This document shows, piece by piece, positions 33,991-43,225 of a stretch of DNA of 64,000 nt. The DNA lies in NCBI GenBank assembly GCA_018266575.1, contig JAFEAE010000024.1:62001-126000 (forward strand). Direction: 5' to 3'. The notes beneath the pieces were generated by a model that was not told the DNA's origin, did no database searches, and saw only the letters and a program-made list of their open reading frames with translations. The first letter of the stretch is position 1. Each line of letters opens with the position of its first letter. A program made the position numbers and the translations under genes. This DNA comes from Bacteroidota bacterium. Lineage in GTDB: Bacteria; Bacteroidota; Bacteroidia; Chitinophagales; Chitinophagaceae.

Positions 33991-34123
33991 TGTCCGATGA
34001 TTGATGTGCGATGGCCGGCTTAAAATTTCAGAGCGAAATATTTTAATTCTTTCAATTCAATAAAATGATTTTGATTTATCAATAACAACTTTAAATCTAC
34101 AGCCCAACATCGATCATCGGACA
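33991..34123. repeat. Word-hairpin locus G (CGATGATTGATG words)
   Basis: TGTCCGATGATTGATGT (33991-34007) and ACATCGATCATCGGACA (34107-34123) are complementary at 16 of 17 positions, with a loop of about 100 bases. The word GATGAT and its relatives recur in both arms and beyond (GATCATCATCATTATTCATC). It begins a few bases after the panB stop. Confidence 0.8.
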
Positions 34124-34140
34124 ACGATCATCATCATTAT

Positions 34141-34605
34141 TCATCGTCTCACATCTGCATCTAGTATATCGTATAACATCAGCGACCTGTTCTTGAATTT
34201 CAGTTTGGAATATAAACTCCTGCAATCAGTTGCTTCTGTAACAGAATTTACAACACTGAGTTTGTCGTAAAAAAGAAACTGAATGTGTTTCTTTTCTTTC
34301 TCAAGTATCCGGTTCACTTTTACAATGTCTGAAAAAACACTTCGTCCATTTGTTTTTTCTGCCAGCACTGCAAAATTTCTGTGATGATGATTGGTGGATT
34401 GCAATTCGAGAACCTGGCAGGAACAAATCTTTCCAATTTTTCTTGCAGGCACATACACAGAATCGTCCTTACCGCCCCCATCTTTGAACAAAGAAATTTT
34501 AAGAAATGGCATTGACCCGGAGACAACATGTTTTTTTGCCGACGAATAAATTGACAATAAAATAAGGGCTGAAAATACGAAACCTTTTCGTAGAGATAAG
34601 CTCAT
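34141..34605 (-). CDS. Hypothetical secreted protein
   Basis: A 154-residue protein with an N-terminal hydrophobic signal (LRKGFVFSALILLSIYSSA). The basic mature part contains CSC (about 62-64) and a Lys-rich middle (RILEKEKKHIQFLFYD). It is flanked by locus G and a 270-bp spacer. I do not recognise the family; it is the only long frame here and reads like a real small exported protein. Confidence 0.6.
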   Translation of the reverse strand: MSLSLRKGFVFSALILLSIYSSAKKHVVSGSMPFLKISLFKDGGGKDDSVYVPARKIGKICSCQVLELQSTNHHHRNFAVLAEKTNGRSVFSDIVKVNRILEKEKKHIQFLFYDKLSVVNSVTEATDCRSLYSKLKFKNRSLMLYDILDADVRR

Positions 34606-34878
34606 TCAGTACGGATTTAAAAATGAAAAACTCAGAAATTATGGGATACTGAACGAGGTTTTAGTATGAGTTCAAAAGGAATGGAGATCACAAAGAATGA
34701 AAAAAAAACTGATTATTACAAGCGCCTGTAAAAAAAATTTGCATTCAACATATAAATTGAGTCTTTGTATCATTTATTATAATAGTTTATAATGTTTTAT
34801 GTTATTACTTAATTGTTAATAAATAAACATTTTTCGGCAATTTTTAATTAATTTCGTTATATATCAAATCTAATTATT

Positions 34879-37761
34879 ATGAGAAAAACAGTCTTAGCAC
34901 TGGGGTTAATTTTTTGCTCGTATTTGCTTTTTGCACAGCAAACAATTACAGGGAAAGTAATTGACCGGAAAACAGGTAGTCCTATATCTGGAGCATCTGT
35001 AAGGGTAAAATCCACAAAAAAAGGTACTTCTACGGATAATCAAGGTCTTTTTAAAATAAATGCTAACGCAGGTGATGTATTGGAAATTACAAGTATTGGA
35101 TACAGTAATGAGTCTGTGAGTATAAACGGATCTTCAGATATCACTGTTAATCTTTCAGCTACTATAACTGACCTTGGGGAAATTGTTGTTGTTGGTAGCC
35201 GTGGCGCACCAAGGGTGAAAACAGATAGTCCTGTTCCTATTGATGTTATTAAGGTAAACCAGGTTGGGGAAGTAACTGCGAGAATGGACTTGAGTTCTAT
35301 TTTAAATGTAGCTGCTCCTTCATTTAACTACAATAAGCAAAGTGGTGCAGATGGTGCGGATGCCATTGATTTAGGAACATTACGTGGGTTAGGCCCAGAT
35401 CAAACGCTCGTTTTGATTAATGGAAAGCGCAGGCACCAAACAGCTTTCGTTGCTTTGTTCGGAACCAGGGGACGCGGTAATTCAGGAACTGATTTAAATG
35501 CCATACCCGAGTCAATGATAGATCATGTGGAAATATTGCGTGATGGCGCATCTGCTCAGTATGGGTCAGATGCTATTGCAGGTGTAATCAACATCGTTTT
35601 AAAAAAAGATATAAATCATCTTACTATCAATACAGGATGGAGCGGATATTATGACCATAAATACAATTCTTTGAATAGTTTTGATAAGACTCAATTTGAA
35701 ACAGGTAGCCAAATAGATGGCAACGCTCTTACATTGGGAATTAATTATGGTTTGCCGATCGGGAAAAATGGAGGCTTCATAAATTTTGGCGGCAATTTCC
35801 TTTCTCAAGGAAAAACATTCAGGGAAGTCCCTGACACCAACGTTGCAACCAATCCCAAAGCAATTCCTTTTTATGCAGTAAGGCGTGCATTTGGGGACGC
35901 ATCCGTAGCTGAAGGCGGTGCAATGTTCAATACTGAAATTCCTATTGCAGGGACAAAAGCAACATTTTATTCTTTTGGAGGCTATAACTATAAGAATTCA
36001 AATGCTTATGCATTTTCAAGAAACTATCCCGATCATCCTGAAAAATTTCCAACTGATGGGGCGGGAAATATAGTTTATGTTCCCGGATTAATGCATACGA
36101 CTAGTGATGGATCGGTATTTTTTGATCCAATCGAAGATGTTCATATTACAGATATGTCTCTTGCAGCAGGCATTAGAGGAAGTACGCATAGTAATTGGGA
36201 TTGGGACATCAGCAATACTGTTGGTTATAATAATTTTCATTATTATGGTGACAGAACTTTCAACGCTTCATTTCCGGTTGGCCAACAAACAGCCCAGACC
36301 CATTTTGATGATGGTGGTTTCTCTTTTCTTCAAAACACTATTAATGCTGATATAAGCAAGCGTTTCTCAAATGTGGCTCAAGGCTTGACTTTAGCGTTTG
36401 GAGCAGAATATCGTTACGAGCAGTATAAAATATACGCTGGCGAAGAAGCCTCATGGAAAAATTATGGATCTTATTTTGTTTCTGGTGGCGACACTACTTA
36501 CAAAGTTTCAGGCGCACAGGGCTTCCCCGGATTCGAGCCTGCAAATGTACCAGGCAGTTCAGTACCCGGAGATGCTGTGAATGCCAACAGATCAAACGTA
36601 GGGGCTTACGTTGACGCGCAAATTGATATTACAAAAGCATGGCTTGTTGATCTTGCAGCAAGGGTCGAGAACTATAATGATTTCGGTTTCTTAAGCACAT
36701 ATAAATTTGCAACTCGCTACAAAGTCAGTGATAACTTTAACCTGCGCGCATCTGCGAGTACAGGCTTCAGGGCACCTTCATTACAACAAATTAATTTCAG
36801 CAACACTTTTACCACTGCCGGTGTCGCAGGGATCAGCTATGTAAAAATTGCCCCGAATTATGGGCCGATCGCAAAAGCGGCTGGTATCCCTAATTTGAAA
36901 CAAGAAAAATCTGTGAATGCGAGCCTTGGTTTTGCCTGGAAACCTATTAACGGCCTTACCATCACTACTGATGGCTATTTAGTGAAGATAAAAAACAGGG
37001 TTGTTTTATCCGGTGAGTTTGATAATACTACACCTGCATTAGCGCCAATCTTAAACTCATTGAATATTAGCGACGCTGAATTTTTTACAAACGCTGTTAA
37101 TACGACTAATCTTGGTGTCGATGTTGTTGTTGATTATACAAAAAAATGGAACAAACAATCTTTCAAAATTTTATTGACCGGCAATATACAGCACATGAAG
37201 ATTGACAAGATCAATGTACCCACCGCATTGAATGATACTTACTTTGACCAACAGAAATTTTACAGTACGAGAGAGCAGGCATTCCTTCTTGCTTCCGCAC
37301 CTAAAGCAAAGTTTAGTTTGTCCCTGGATTATACGATAAAGAAATTTGGAATAGGTACACGTCTTACTTATTTCGGCAAATTGACAACACAAGGCTTTGG
37401 CTATTCAGGTGCGCCAGGTGTAGCGGCTGGTAGCGGCCTCCCGGGAGATCCGGATATTTCAGGAGATGCAGGAGGTTACAATCCTTATGTAGCCACAGAC
37501 GATGGCTCGACTACAGTGCCAGAAAATTTTGTTTTCCATCCAAAAGTTACAACAGACCTTTACCTGTCATATAAGTTCTGCAAGAACTTTACCCTATTTG
37601 CAGGGGTTGATAATATCTTCAATGTTCACCCTGATCAATCGGTTGTTCCGAATGCAAAATATGCTTCTGCGGATGATAGCGAATCAGGCGGCCCTTTTGA
37701 TGCAGTGCAAATGGGCTATAATGGCATGCGTTTATTTACAAAGCTTGCGTTTAATTTTTAA
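34879..37761 (+). CDS. TonB-dependent receptor without SusD partner
   Basis: A 960-residue outer membrane receptor. It has a signal peptide (to about A19), a carboxypeptidase-D-regulatory-like domain (ITGKVIDRKTGSPISGASVR, about 23-100), a plug (SSILNVAAPSFNYNKQSG, DLGTLRGLGPDQTLVLINGKRRHQTAF, VEILRDGASAQYGSDAIAGVINIVLKK) and a long barrel ending LFTKLAFNF. The plug type resembles siderophore/vitamin-type receptors more than SusC. A strong terminator follows, so it is monocistronic. The ligand is unknown. Confidence 0.92.
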   Translation: MRKTVLALGLIFCSYLLFAQQTITGKVIDRKTGSPISGASVRVKSTKKGTSTDNQGLFKINANAGDVLEITSIGYSNESVSINGSSDITVNLSATITDLGEIVVVGSRGAPRVKTDSPVPIDVIKVNQVGEVTARMDLSSILNVAAPSFNYNKQSGADGADAIDLGTLRGLGPDQTLVLINGKRRHQTAFVALFGTRGRGNSGTDLNAIPESMIDHVEILRDGASAQYGSDAIAGVINIVLKKDINHLTINTGWSGYYDHKYNSLNSFDKTQFETGSQIDGNALTLGINYGLPIGKNGGFINFGGNFLSQGKTFREVPDTNVATNPKAIPFYAVRRAFGDASVAEGGAMFNTEIPIAGTKATFYSFGGYNYKNSNAYAFSRNYPDHPEKFPTDGAGNIVYVPGLMHTTSDGSVFFDPIEDVHITDMSLAAGIRGSTHSNWDWDISNTVGYNNFHYYGDRTFNASFPVGQQTAQTHFDDGGFSFLQNTINADISKRFSNVAQGLTLAFGAEYRYEQYKIYAGEEASWKNYGSYFVSGGDTTYKVSGAQGFPGFEPANVPGSSVPGDAVNANRSNVGAYVDAQIDITKAWLVDLAARVENYNDFGFLSTYKFATRYKVSDNFNLRASASTGFRAPSLQQINFSNTFTTAGVAGISYVKIAPNYGPIAKAAGIPNLKQEKSVNASLGFAWKPINGLTITTDGYLVKIKNRVVLSGEFDNTTPALAPILNSLNISDAEFFTNAVNTTNLGVDVVVDYTKKWNKQSFKILLTGNIQHMKIDKINVPTALNDTYFDQQKFYSTREQAFLLASAPKAKFSLSLDYTIKKFGIGTRLTYFGKLTTQGFGYSGAPGVAAGSGLPGDPDISGDAGGYNPYVATDDGSTTVPENFVFHPKVTTDLYLSYKFCKNFTLFAGVDNIFNVHPDQSVVPNAKYASADDSESGGPFDAVQMGYNGMRLFTKLAFNF

Positions 37762-37800
37762 ATCCCTTCGCAGCATAAATTATATCAGGCTATCGCATAC

Positions 37801-37834
37801 AAACCGGCTGGTAATTCCAGCCGGTTTTTTATTT
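37801..37834 (+). terminator. Rho-independent terminator
   Basis: Perfect 11-bp stem AAACCGGCTGG (37801-37811) / CCAGCCGGTTT (37817-37827) with loop TAATT and tail TTTATTTT. It ends the receptor transcript. Confidence 0.92.
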
Positions 37835-37919
37835 TAACTGCAGGAAACTTATATTAAACCATTCACCGATAATACAGCGAGCTTTATCTAATTTTATATA
37901 TTATACTATTAAACTCTTT

Positions 37920-37927
37920 TAGCTTTG
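37920..37927 (+). promoter_or_regulatory. -7 box of the second LytS/LytTR pair
   Basis: TAGCTTTG, an exact TAnnTTTG match. A TTG that could be taken as the kinase start (37925-37927) is the last three bases of this box, so translation must start further in. Confidence 0.5.
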
Positions 37928-37960
37928 GCGGAAGATTCATCAATCATAAAGCAGAAGCCC

Positions 37961-39019
37961 GTGAAAAAAAAGGTTGCCCAGGTGATCATTAATATTGCTG
38001 CATGGATATGTTTCCTGCTGCTGCCCTTTGTTTTTTTTTCCCGTCCAAAAGAATCATCTTTTTTACCTGAGCAGCCGATAACTTTTTATTTTGTGGTTAG
38101 CAATCTGCTGTTCATTGCATTCTATTATTTCAACGGCTATTTTCTTATTCCGAGATTACTTGCGAGGGAACGCATTATTTTTTATTCATTGGTCATTATC
38201 AGTTTAATGATTTTTTTTGGGATGATCCCAAGATTATATGATTATTTAAGCGATAGTTTTTTACATCTCCCCCCTTCCCCATGGCGGCTTACCCGGTCGC
38301 CCGGACCGAATTTGCGGAGGCCAATATTATCGCCTGGTTCAATTTCTGTTTTTTTATTAGTGTTTGTTATCAGCACAGGTGTACATGTTGTTGGTCAATG
38401 GTTTCAATCTGAAAAAAGGGCTAAGGAAATTGAAAATGAAAAACTGAGTACAGAACTTTCTTTTTTAAAATCCCAGATCAATCCGCATTTTTTATTCAAT
38501 ACATTAAATAATATCTATTCCCTTGCCGCAAACCAGTCTGATAAAACTGCAGAGGCCGTAATGAAGTTATCCAGCATTATGCGCTATGTATTAACAGAAG
38601 CAAAAAATGAGACAGTGCCGCTCGAAAAAGAAATCCTTTTTATCAAACACTATATTGAATTGCAGAAATTAAGACTCACAGAAAAATCATGTCTCGATTT
38701 TAAGATCGAGGGAAACCCAGAAGGTAAGCAGGTTTCGCCGCTTTTGTTTTTGCCATTTGTTGAAAATGCTTTCAAATACGGCATCAGCACACGTGATTCT
38801 TCCCCTATCAAAATAGCAATGGAAATTAAGAACCCTGAAGTGCATTTTTTGGTGAAAAACAATAAGCACAATGGCACTTTGTTAAAACGTGCAGACAATA
38901 CCGGCATCGGAATTACAAATGTAAAAAGAAGATTAGATTTACTTTATCCGGGTAAATATAAACTCGACATAGCCGATGAAACAGCTTCCTACACCGTCAA
39001 CCTAAATATCAAATTATAA
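37961..39019 (+). CDS. LytS/YehU-type sensor histidine kinase
   Basis: A 352-residue kinase started here at GTG 37961 (KKKVAQVIINIAAWICFLLL). An in-frame TTG at 37925 exists but lies inside the -7 box. There are four hydrophobic segments, with a proline-rich loop between the third and fourth (HLPPSPWRLTRSPGPNLRRP), then a coiled linker (EIENEKLSTELSFLKSQ). The phospho-acceptor His176 is in NPHFLFNTLNN, and the ATPase part has LLFLPFVENAFKYG and TGIGITNVKRRLDLLY. The stop codon shares its last base with the start codon of the response regulator, so translation is coupled. Confidence 0.88.
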   Translation: MKKKVAQVIINIAAWICFLLLPFVFFSRPKESSFLPEQPITFYFVVSNLLFIAFYYFNGYFLIPRLLARERIIFYSLVIISLMIFFGMIPRLYDYLSDSFLHLPPSPWRLTRSPGPNLRRPILSPGSISVFLLVFVISTGVHVVGQWFQSEKRAKEIENEKLSTELSFLKSQINPHFLFNTLNNIYSLAANQSDKTAEAVMKLSSIMRYVLTEAKNETVPLEKEILFIKHYIELQKLRLTEKSCLDFKIEGNPEGKQVSPLLFLPFVENAFKYGISTRDSSPIKIAMEIKNPEVHFLVKNNKHNGTLLKRADNTGIGITNVKRRLDLLYPGKYKLDIADETASYTVNLNIKL

Positions 39020-39717
39020 TGATCACTTGTATTGCAGTAGACGATGAGCCACTAGCACTTGATATTTTGAAAAAATATATCGAGAAAATATATTTTCTTG
39101 AGTTAAAAGGGATTTTTACCGATCCCTTTGAAGCAAAAAAAATGTTGGATGAAACCCCTGTTGACCTTGTGTTCCTTGACATACAGATGCCAGACATCAA
39201 TGGGATAGAGTTTTCCAGGATCATCAATAAAAAAAATACTGCTGTTGTGTTTACCACAGCTTTCAGTGAATATGCGGTAGAAGGGTTTAATGTTGACGCA
39301 ATCGATTATTTGTTAAAGCCTATCGAATACGACCGCTTCCTGAAAGCAGTTTACAAAGCAAAAGAATATATCGACTATCTCTCCAACCAGGAATTACAGG
39401 AGGGGTATATTTTCGTGAAGTCGGATTACCAGATGGTAAAAATAAATATCAAGGATATTTTATACATCGAAGGATTAGATGATTACATTAAAATATATCT
39501 TCCGCAAAAATCTGTGCTCACATTGATGACATTAAAAACTATTGCGCAGAAATTACCTGCAAAAGAATTTTTCCGCGTTCATCGCTCATATATTGTCCCA
39601 ATCACAAAAATTGAAAACATCAGTAAAAGTAAAGTCAAAATTGCTGACAAGGAAATTCCTATCGGAATTAGTTACAGCGAAAGCTTTTTTGCAACTATGG
39701 ACAAAAAAATGAATTAA
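39019..39717 (+). CDS. LytTR family response regulator
   Basis: A 232-residue regulator with a receiver domain (IAVDDE at 5-10, phospho-acceptor Asp54 in FLDIQMPD, Lys100 in DYLLKP). The LytTR domain (YIFVKSDYQMVKINIKDI, YIEGLDDYIKIYLP, FFRVHRSYIVPI) ends at about 225. It overlaps the kinase stop by one base (TAATG). Its targets are not visible; the following aldehyde dehydrogenase gene is separated by 237 bp and a hairpin. Confidence 0.92.
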   Translation: MITCIAVDDEPLALDILKKYIEKIYFLELKGIFTDPFEAKKMLDETPVDLVFLDIQMPDINGIEFSRIINKKNTAVVFTTAFSEYAVEGFNVDAIDYLLKPIEYDRFLKAVYKAKEYIDYLSNQELQEGYIFVKSDYQMVKINIKDILYIEGLDDYIKIYLPQKSVLTLMTLKTIAQKLPAKEFFRVHRSYIVPITKIENISKSKVKIADKEIPIGISYSESFFATMDKKMN

Positions 39718-39921
39718 TACATAGTTTCTTCCCCGGTATATTTTTGCAACTCACCTATTTTATTTGCAGTGTGGATGTTGTTAGAATAATTTTAACAAGC
39801 AAAATTATTTTTCAAGCAACCATAAAAAAACAATTACCGTAACTCAAATTGTACATGCTTTTTTCATAAGTAGGTTTTAAGTTAAAGTTAGGGTTCCTGT
39901 TTCGCAGTTAATTCCTAACTT

Positions 39922-39954
39922 GCTTGCGGTTTTTCCAAATCGCAAGCATTTTTT
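39922..39954 (+). terminator. Hairpin and T-run touching the aldehyde dehydrogenase start
   Basis: GCTTGCG (39922-39928) pairs with CGCAAGC (39941-39947), then ATTTTTT leads straight into the ATG at 39955. It could be the terminator of the two-component genes, or a leader structure that affects start of the next gene. Confidence 0.55.
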
Positions 39955-41478
39955 ATGGACTTTCTCAAACAACTCAAGCTCAGCAAAAATAATAGCGGTA
40001 CAGCAACAGGATTGCATTGGCTTCAATCAGGTGCTGCCACAATAGAATCATTTTCTCCGGTTGATGGAAAATCAATCGGAACAGTAACGAGCACGGACAA
40101 AAAAAGTTATGACGAAGTAATCATCGCTTCGCAAAAAGCATTCAAAGAATGGAGAACATGGCCTGCTCCCAAGCGCGGAGAAATAGTCCGGCAAATTGGT
40201 GAAGCATTGCGGGCTTACAAAGAACCTTTAGGCAAATTAGTTTCCTATGAGATGGGAAAAAGTTTGCAGGAAGGTTATGGAGAAGTACAGGAGATGATTG
40301 ATATCTGTGATTTTGCGGTTGGATTGTCCCGTCAACTGCACGGATTAACGATGCACAGCGAACGAAAATCGCATCGTATGTACGAGCAATGGCATCCGCT
40401 AGGCATTGTCGGGATTATTTCCGCATTTAATTTCCCGGTTGCCGTATGGAGTTGGAACGCTATGCTGGCCTGGGTTTGCGGGAACACATGCGTGTGGAAG
40501 CCTTCGGAAAAAACACCGTTATGTGCAGTTGCTTGTCAGCATATTGTGGAAGACGTTTTTAAAAAGAATAATGTACCTGATGGATTAAGCGGATTGATCG
40601 TAGGCGAACGTGAAGTTGGGGAATGGATGTCGAATGATACCAGAGTGCCACTTATTTCTGCAACAGGTTCAACAAGAATGGGAAAAGCCGTTGCATCTGC
40701 AGTTGCAGGAAGATTAGGAAGATCGATATTGGAGTTAGGCGGAAATAATGCGATCATCATTTCAAAAGATGCAGATCTTGATATTGCAATTTTAGGATCA
40801 TTATTTGGAGCTGTTGGAACTGCCGGGCAACGTTGTACAACAACAAGACGATTGATCATTCATGAAAGTGTCTATAATTCTATAAAAGAAAAATTAGTAT
40901 CAGCATATAAACAATTAAAAATCGGGAACCCGCTTGATGAAAAAAATCATGTCGGGCCGCTGATAGACAAACAAGCTGTTGAATTATATCTTCAGTCTAT
41001 TGAGGCATGCAAAAAAGAAGGCGGCAATTTTATTGTTGAAGGCGGGGTTTTACGGGGAGATGGTTATGAAAGCGATTGTTATGTGAAGCCTTGCATTGCT
41101 GAAGCAAAACCTGGCTTCAAAATTGTACAACACGAAACCTTCGCTCCCATTTTATACTTGTTAAAATATTCCACCATAGATGAAGCTATCGAAATACAGA
41201 ATGGCGTTCCGCAAGGGTTATCTTCATCGATAATGACATTAAACCTTCGCGAAGCAGAAAAATTTTTATCGGCAGAAGGAAGTGATTGTGGCATTGCCAA
41301 TGTGAACATCGGAACTTCCGGTGCAGAGATCGGCGGAGCATTTGGTGGCGAAAAAGAAACCGGCGGCGGAAGGGAAAGTGGCAGTGATGCCTGGAAGGCC
41401 TATATGCGCAGGCAAACCAATACTATCAATTATTCAACGCAACTTCCACTTGCGCAAGGCATTAAGTTTGATATATAA
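39955..41478 (+). CDS. ALDH7/antiquitin-like aldehyde dehydrogenase
   Basis: A 507-residue NAD(P)-dependent dehydrogenase. It has the cofactor region IISAFNFPVAVWSWNAMLAW, catalytic Glu260 in LELGGNN, and catalytic Cys294 in GQRCTTTRR. The GQRCTT active site, the GTAGQRC context and the C-terminal GAEIGGAFGGEKETGGGRESGSDAWKAYMRR tail fit family 7, which includes alpha-aminoadipate semialdehyde dehydrogenase of lysine breakdown. That substrate is supported by family only; the LYS1-like gene at 10617 would be a fitting partner. Length is full. Confidence 0.85.
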   Translation: MDFLKQLKLSKNNSGTATGLHWLQSGAATIESFSPVDGKSIGTVTSTDKKSYDEVIIASQKAFKEWRTWPAPKRGEIVRQIGEALRAYKEPLGKLVSYEMGKSLQEGYGEVQEMIDICDFAVGLSRQLHGLTMHSERKSHRMYEQWHPLGIVGIISAFNFPVAVWSWNAMLAWVCGNTCVWKPSEKTPLCAVACQHIVEDVFKKNNVPDGLSGLIVGEREVGEWMSNDTRVPLISATGSTRMGKAVASAVAGRLGRSILELGGNNAIIISKDADLDIAILGSLFGAVGTAGQRCTTTRRLIIHESVYNSIKEKLVSAYKQLKIGNPLDEKNHVGPLIDKQAVELYLQSIEACKKEGGNFIVEGGVLRGDGYESDCYVKPCIAEAKPGFKIVQHETFAPILYLLKYSTIDEAIEIQNGVPQGLSSSIMTLNLREAEKFLSAEGSDCGIANVNIGTSGAEIGGAFGGEKETGGGRESGSDAWKAYMRRQTNTINYSTQLPLAQGIKFDI

Positions 41479-41567
41479 TTTCATATAAGCGCCGGTTCAT
41501 CAAAATAATCCAACTGTTCAAGCGTTATAGATGGATAGATATCTTTTGATGAATCATCCTTGTGCTT

Positions 41568-43025
41568 ATGATTAAAGAAATACGCTTACTTCTTTGTTGT
41601 CTCATTGGTTTTTCAGCGCTTAACGCCCAGGTCAGGTTAGCCGGTGAAATCGGCATTCAATCAGCCAATGTTATTGAGAAAAATTCAATTCCCGGTTGGG
41701 ATTCAACAACAAAAAATTTATACTCGTCCAAATCAGGGTTACGTCTTGGAATTCTTGTCGAAATTCCTATCGCCCATAACTTATATTTTCAGCCAGGGCT
41801 TAACTATAATTCAAAAGGAAGAAATTATACAAAGAATTACGATTCATCCGGAACAGCGCTTACGGATTCTGTGTATGCAAAAAGTAAATTGCAACTCGGC
41901 TACATGGAAATGCCGCTTTACATCACCTACAAGCTTCCTCTTTCTGCAAATCACAAAAACAGTTTCTTTATTGGGGCAGGCCCATATTTTTCGTTCATCC
42001 TGAATGCTTCGATGAATTATCAAAATCTTACTCGGCTTAACGATACTACAGTTTCATACACAAAAAGTTCAGAGGACCTTCTGATAGGAAATGCTGTGAA
42101 CAAATACAAAACATTTGATTTTGGCATAAACGCAAAAGCAGGTTTTGAATTTGGTAATGTTATGCTTACCGGATTTTACAGTCGCGGTTTGAGCAATTTT
42201 TTTACAGCCTCTTACAATGGCACTTTTCATCACCAGGTATTTGGTGCAACATTAGGCATCTGGATAGCGAGAACATCTCCTGCTGTTGCAGTTCCCGTTG
42301 TTAAAAAAGATACAGACAAAGACGGTATCCCTGATGAACAGGATATGTGCCCGCTTCAACCAGGCACCGCAAAATATAGCGGTTGCCCTGTTCCCGATGC
42401 AGATCATGATGGTATTGATGATGAACACGATTCTTGCAAAACAATTGCAGGCGTGGAAAAATATAATGGCTGTCCTGTTCCTGATACAGATGGTGATGGT
42501 ATTGACGACGAACATGATTCCTGCAAAACAGTTGCGGGTGTTGCGAAATATCATGGCTGCCCGATTCCCGACAGAGATAATGACGGAGTGAATGATGAAG
42601 AAGATAAATGCCCTGATACTCCCGGTACTAAAGAAAATAACGGGTGCCCTGTGATCAAACAGGAAATTAAAGAACAAGTAAATTATGTTGCGCATAATAT
42701 TTTGTTCAAGACTGCGAGCGACAAACTCACACCAGATTCCTATATAGCTATAGATGAATTAGTGGCACTTTTGAACAAACATCCCGAATTACATTTAACC
42801 ATCGACGGATTTACAGACAATACCGGAACAGTTACATTCAATCAAACATTATCACAAAAACGTGCAGATGCAGTCAAGAATGTGTTGATCCAAAAAGGTA
42901 TTGATGAAAAACGGTTGACGTCCGCAGGGCACGGACAAGAGCAACCTATTGCAGACAATTCAACGGAAGCCGGCAGGGCCGCTAATCGAAGAGTTGAATT
43001 AAAACTATCACAGGAGAAACTTTAA
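41568..43025 (+). CDS. OmpA-family protein with beta-barrel and thrombospondin type 3 repeats
   Basis: A 485-residue outer membrane protein. It has a signal peptide (MIKEIRLLLCCLIGFSALNA), a PorT-like small barrel (about 20-230) and four calcium-binding TSP3-type repeats (DTDKDGIPDEQDMCP, DADHDGIDDEHDSC, DTDGDGIDDEHDSC, DRDNDGVNDEEDKCP, about 243-365). The OmpA peptidoglycan-binding domain follows (ILFKTASDKLTP, TIDGFTDNTG, NQTLSQKRADAV, GHGQEQPI, NRRVEL). It tethers the outer membrane to the cell wall. An in-frame GTG at 41562 is possible, but the ATG at 41568 gives the proper signal peptide. Confidence 0.92.
   Translation: MIKEIRLLLCCLIGFSALNAQVRLAGEIGIQSANVIEKNSIPGWDSTTKNLYSSKSGLRLGILVEIPIAHNLYFQPGLNYNSKGRNYTKNYDSSGTALTDSVYAKSKLQLGYMEMPLYITYKLPLSANHKNSFFIGAGPYFSFILNASMNYQNLTRLNDTTVSYTKSSEDLLIGNAVNKYKTFDFGINAKAGFEFGNVMLTGFYSRGLSNFFTASYNGTFHHQVFGATLGIWIARTSPAVAVPVVKKDTDKDGIPDEQDMCPLQPGTAKYSGCPVPDADHDGIDDEHDSCKTIAGVEKYNGCPVPDTDGDGIDDEHDSCKTVAGVAKYHGCPIPDRDNDGVNDEEDKCPDTPGTKENNGCPVIKQEIKEQVNYVAHNILFKTASDKLTPDSYIAIDELVALLNKHPELHLTIDGFTDNTGTVTFNQTLSQKRADAVKNVLIQKGIDEKRLTSAGHGQEQPIADNSTEAGRAANRRVELKLSQEKL
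42387..42647 (+). repeat. 87-bp tandem repeat coding for TSP3 units
   Basis: Units begin at 42387, 42474 and 42561, an exact 87-bp (29-codon) period. The first two are highly alike, the third more diverged. Unit number is likely to vary between strains. Confidence 0.75.
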
Positions 43026-43056
43026 GTAAAGGTAGCCAGTTACGGAGTTTAACAAT

Positions 43057-43087
43057 GGCAGAATGCTTATACAATCAGCATTCTGCC
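43057..43087 (+). terminator. Hairpin after the OmpA-family gene
   Basis: Perfect stem GGCAGAATGC (43057-43066) / GCATTCTGCC (43078-43087). The T-tail is poor, so termination may be weak. Confidence 0.6.
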
Positions 43088-43225
43088 GTTCATATAATTG
43101 TTAAAAAGTATTGGCATATTGAACCTTACATTCATAAATTATTCAAAAAATAAGATATTTGCCGGATTAGTTCGCCAACAAACAAGCCGCAAAGGCTGTT
43201 CATCTATAACAACAAAAACTCAACA

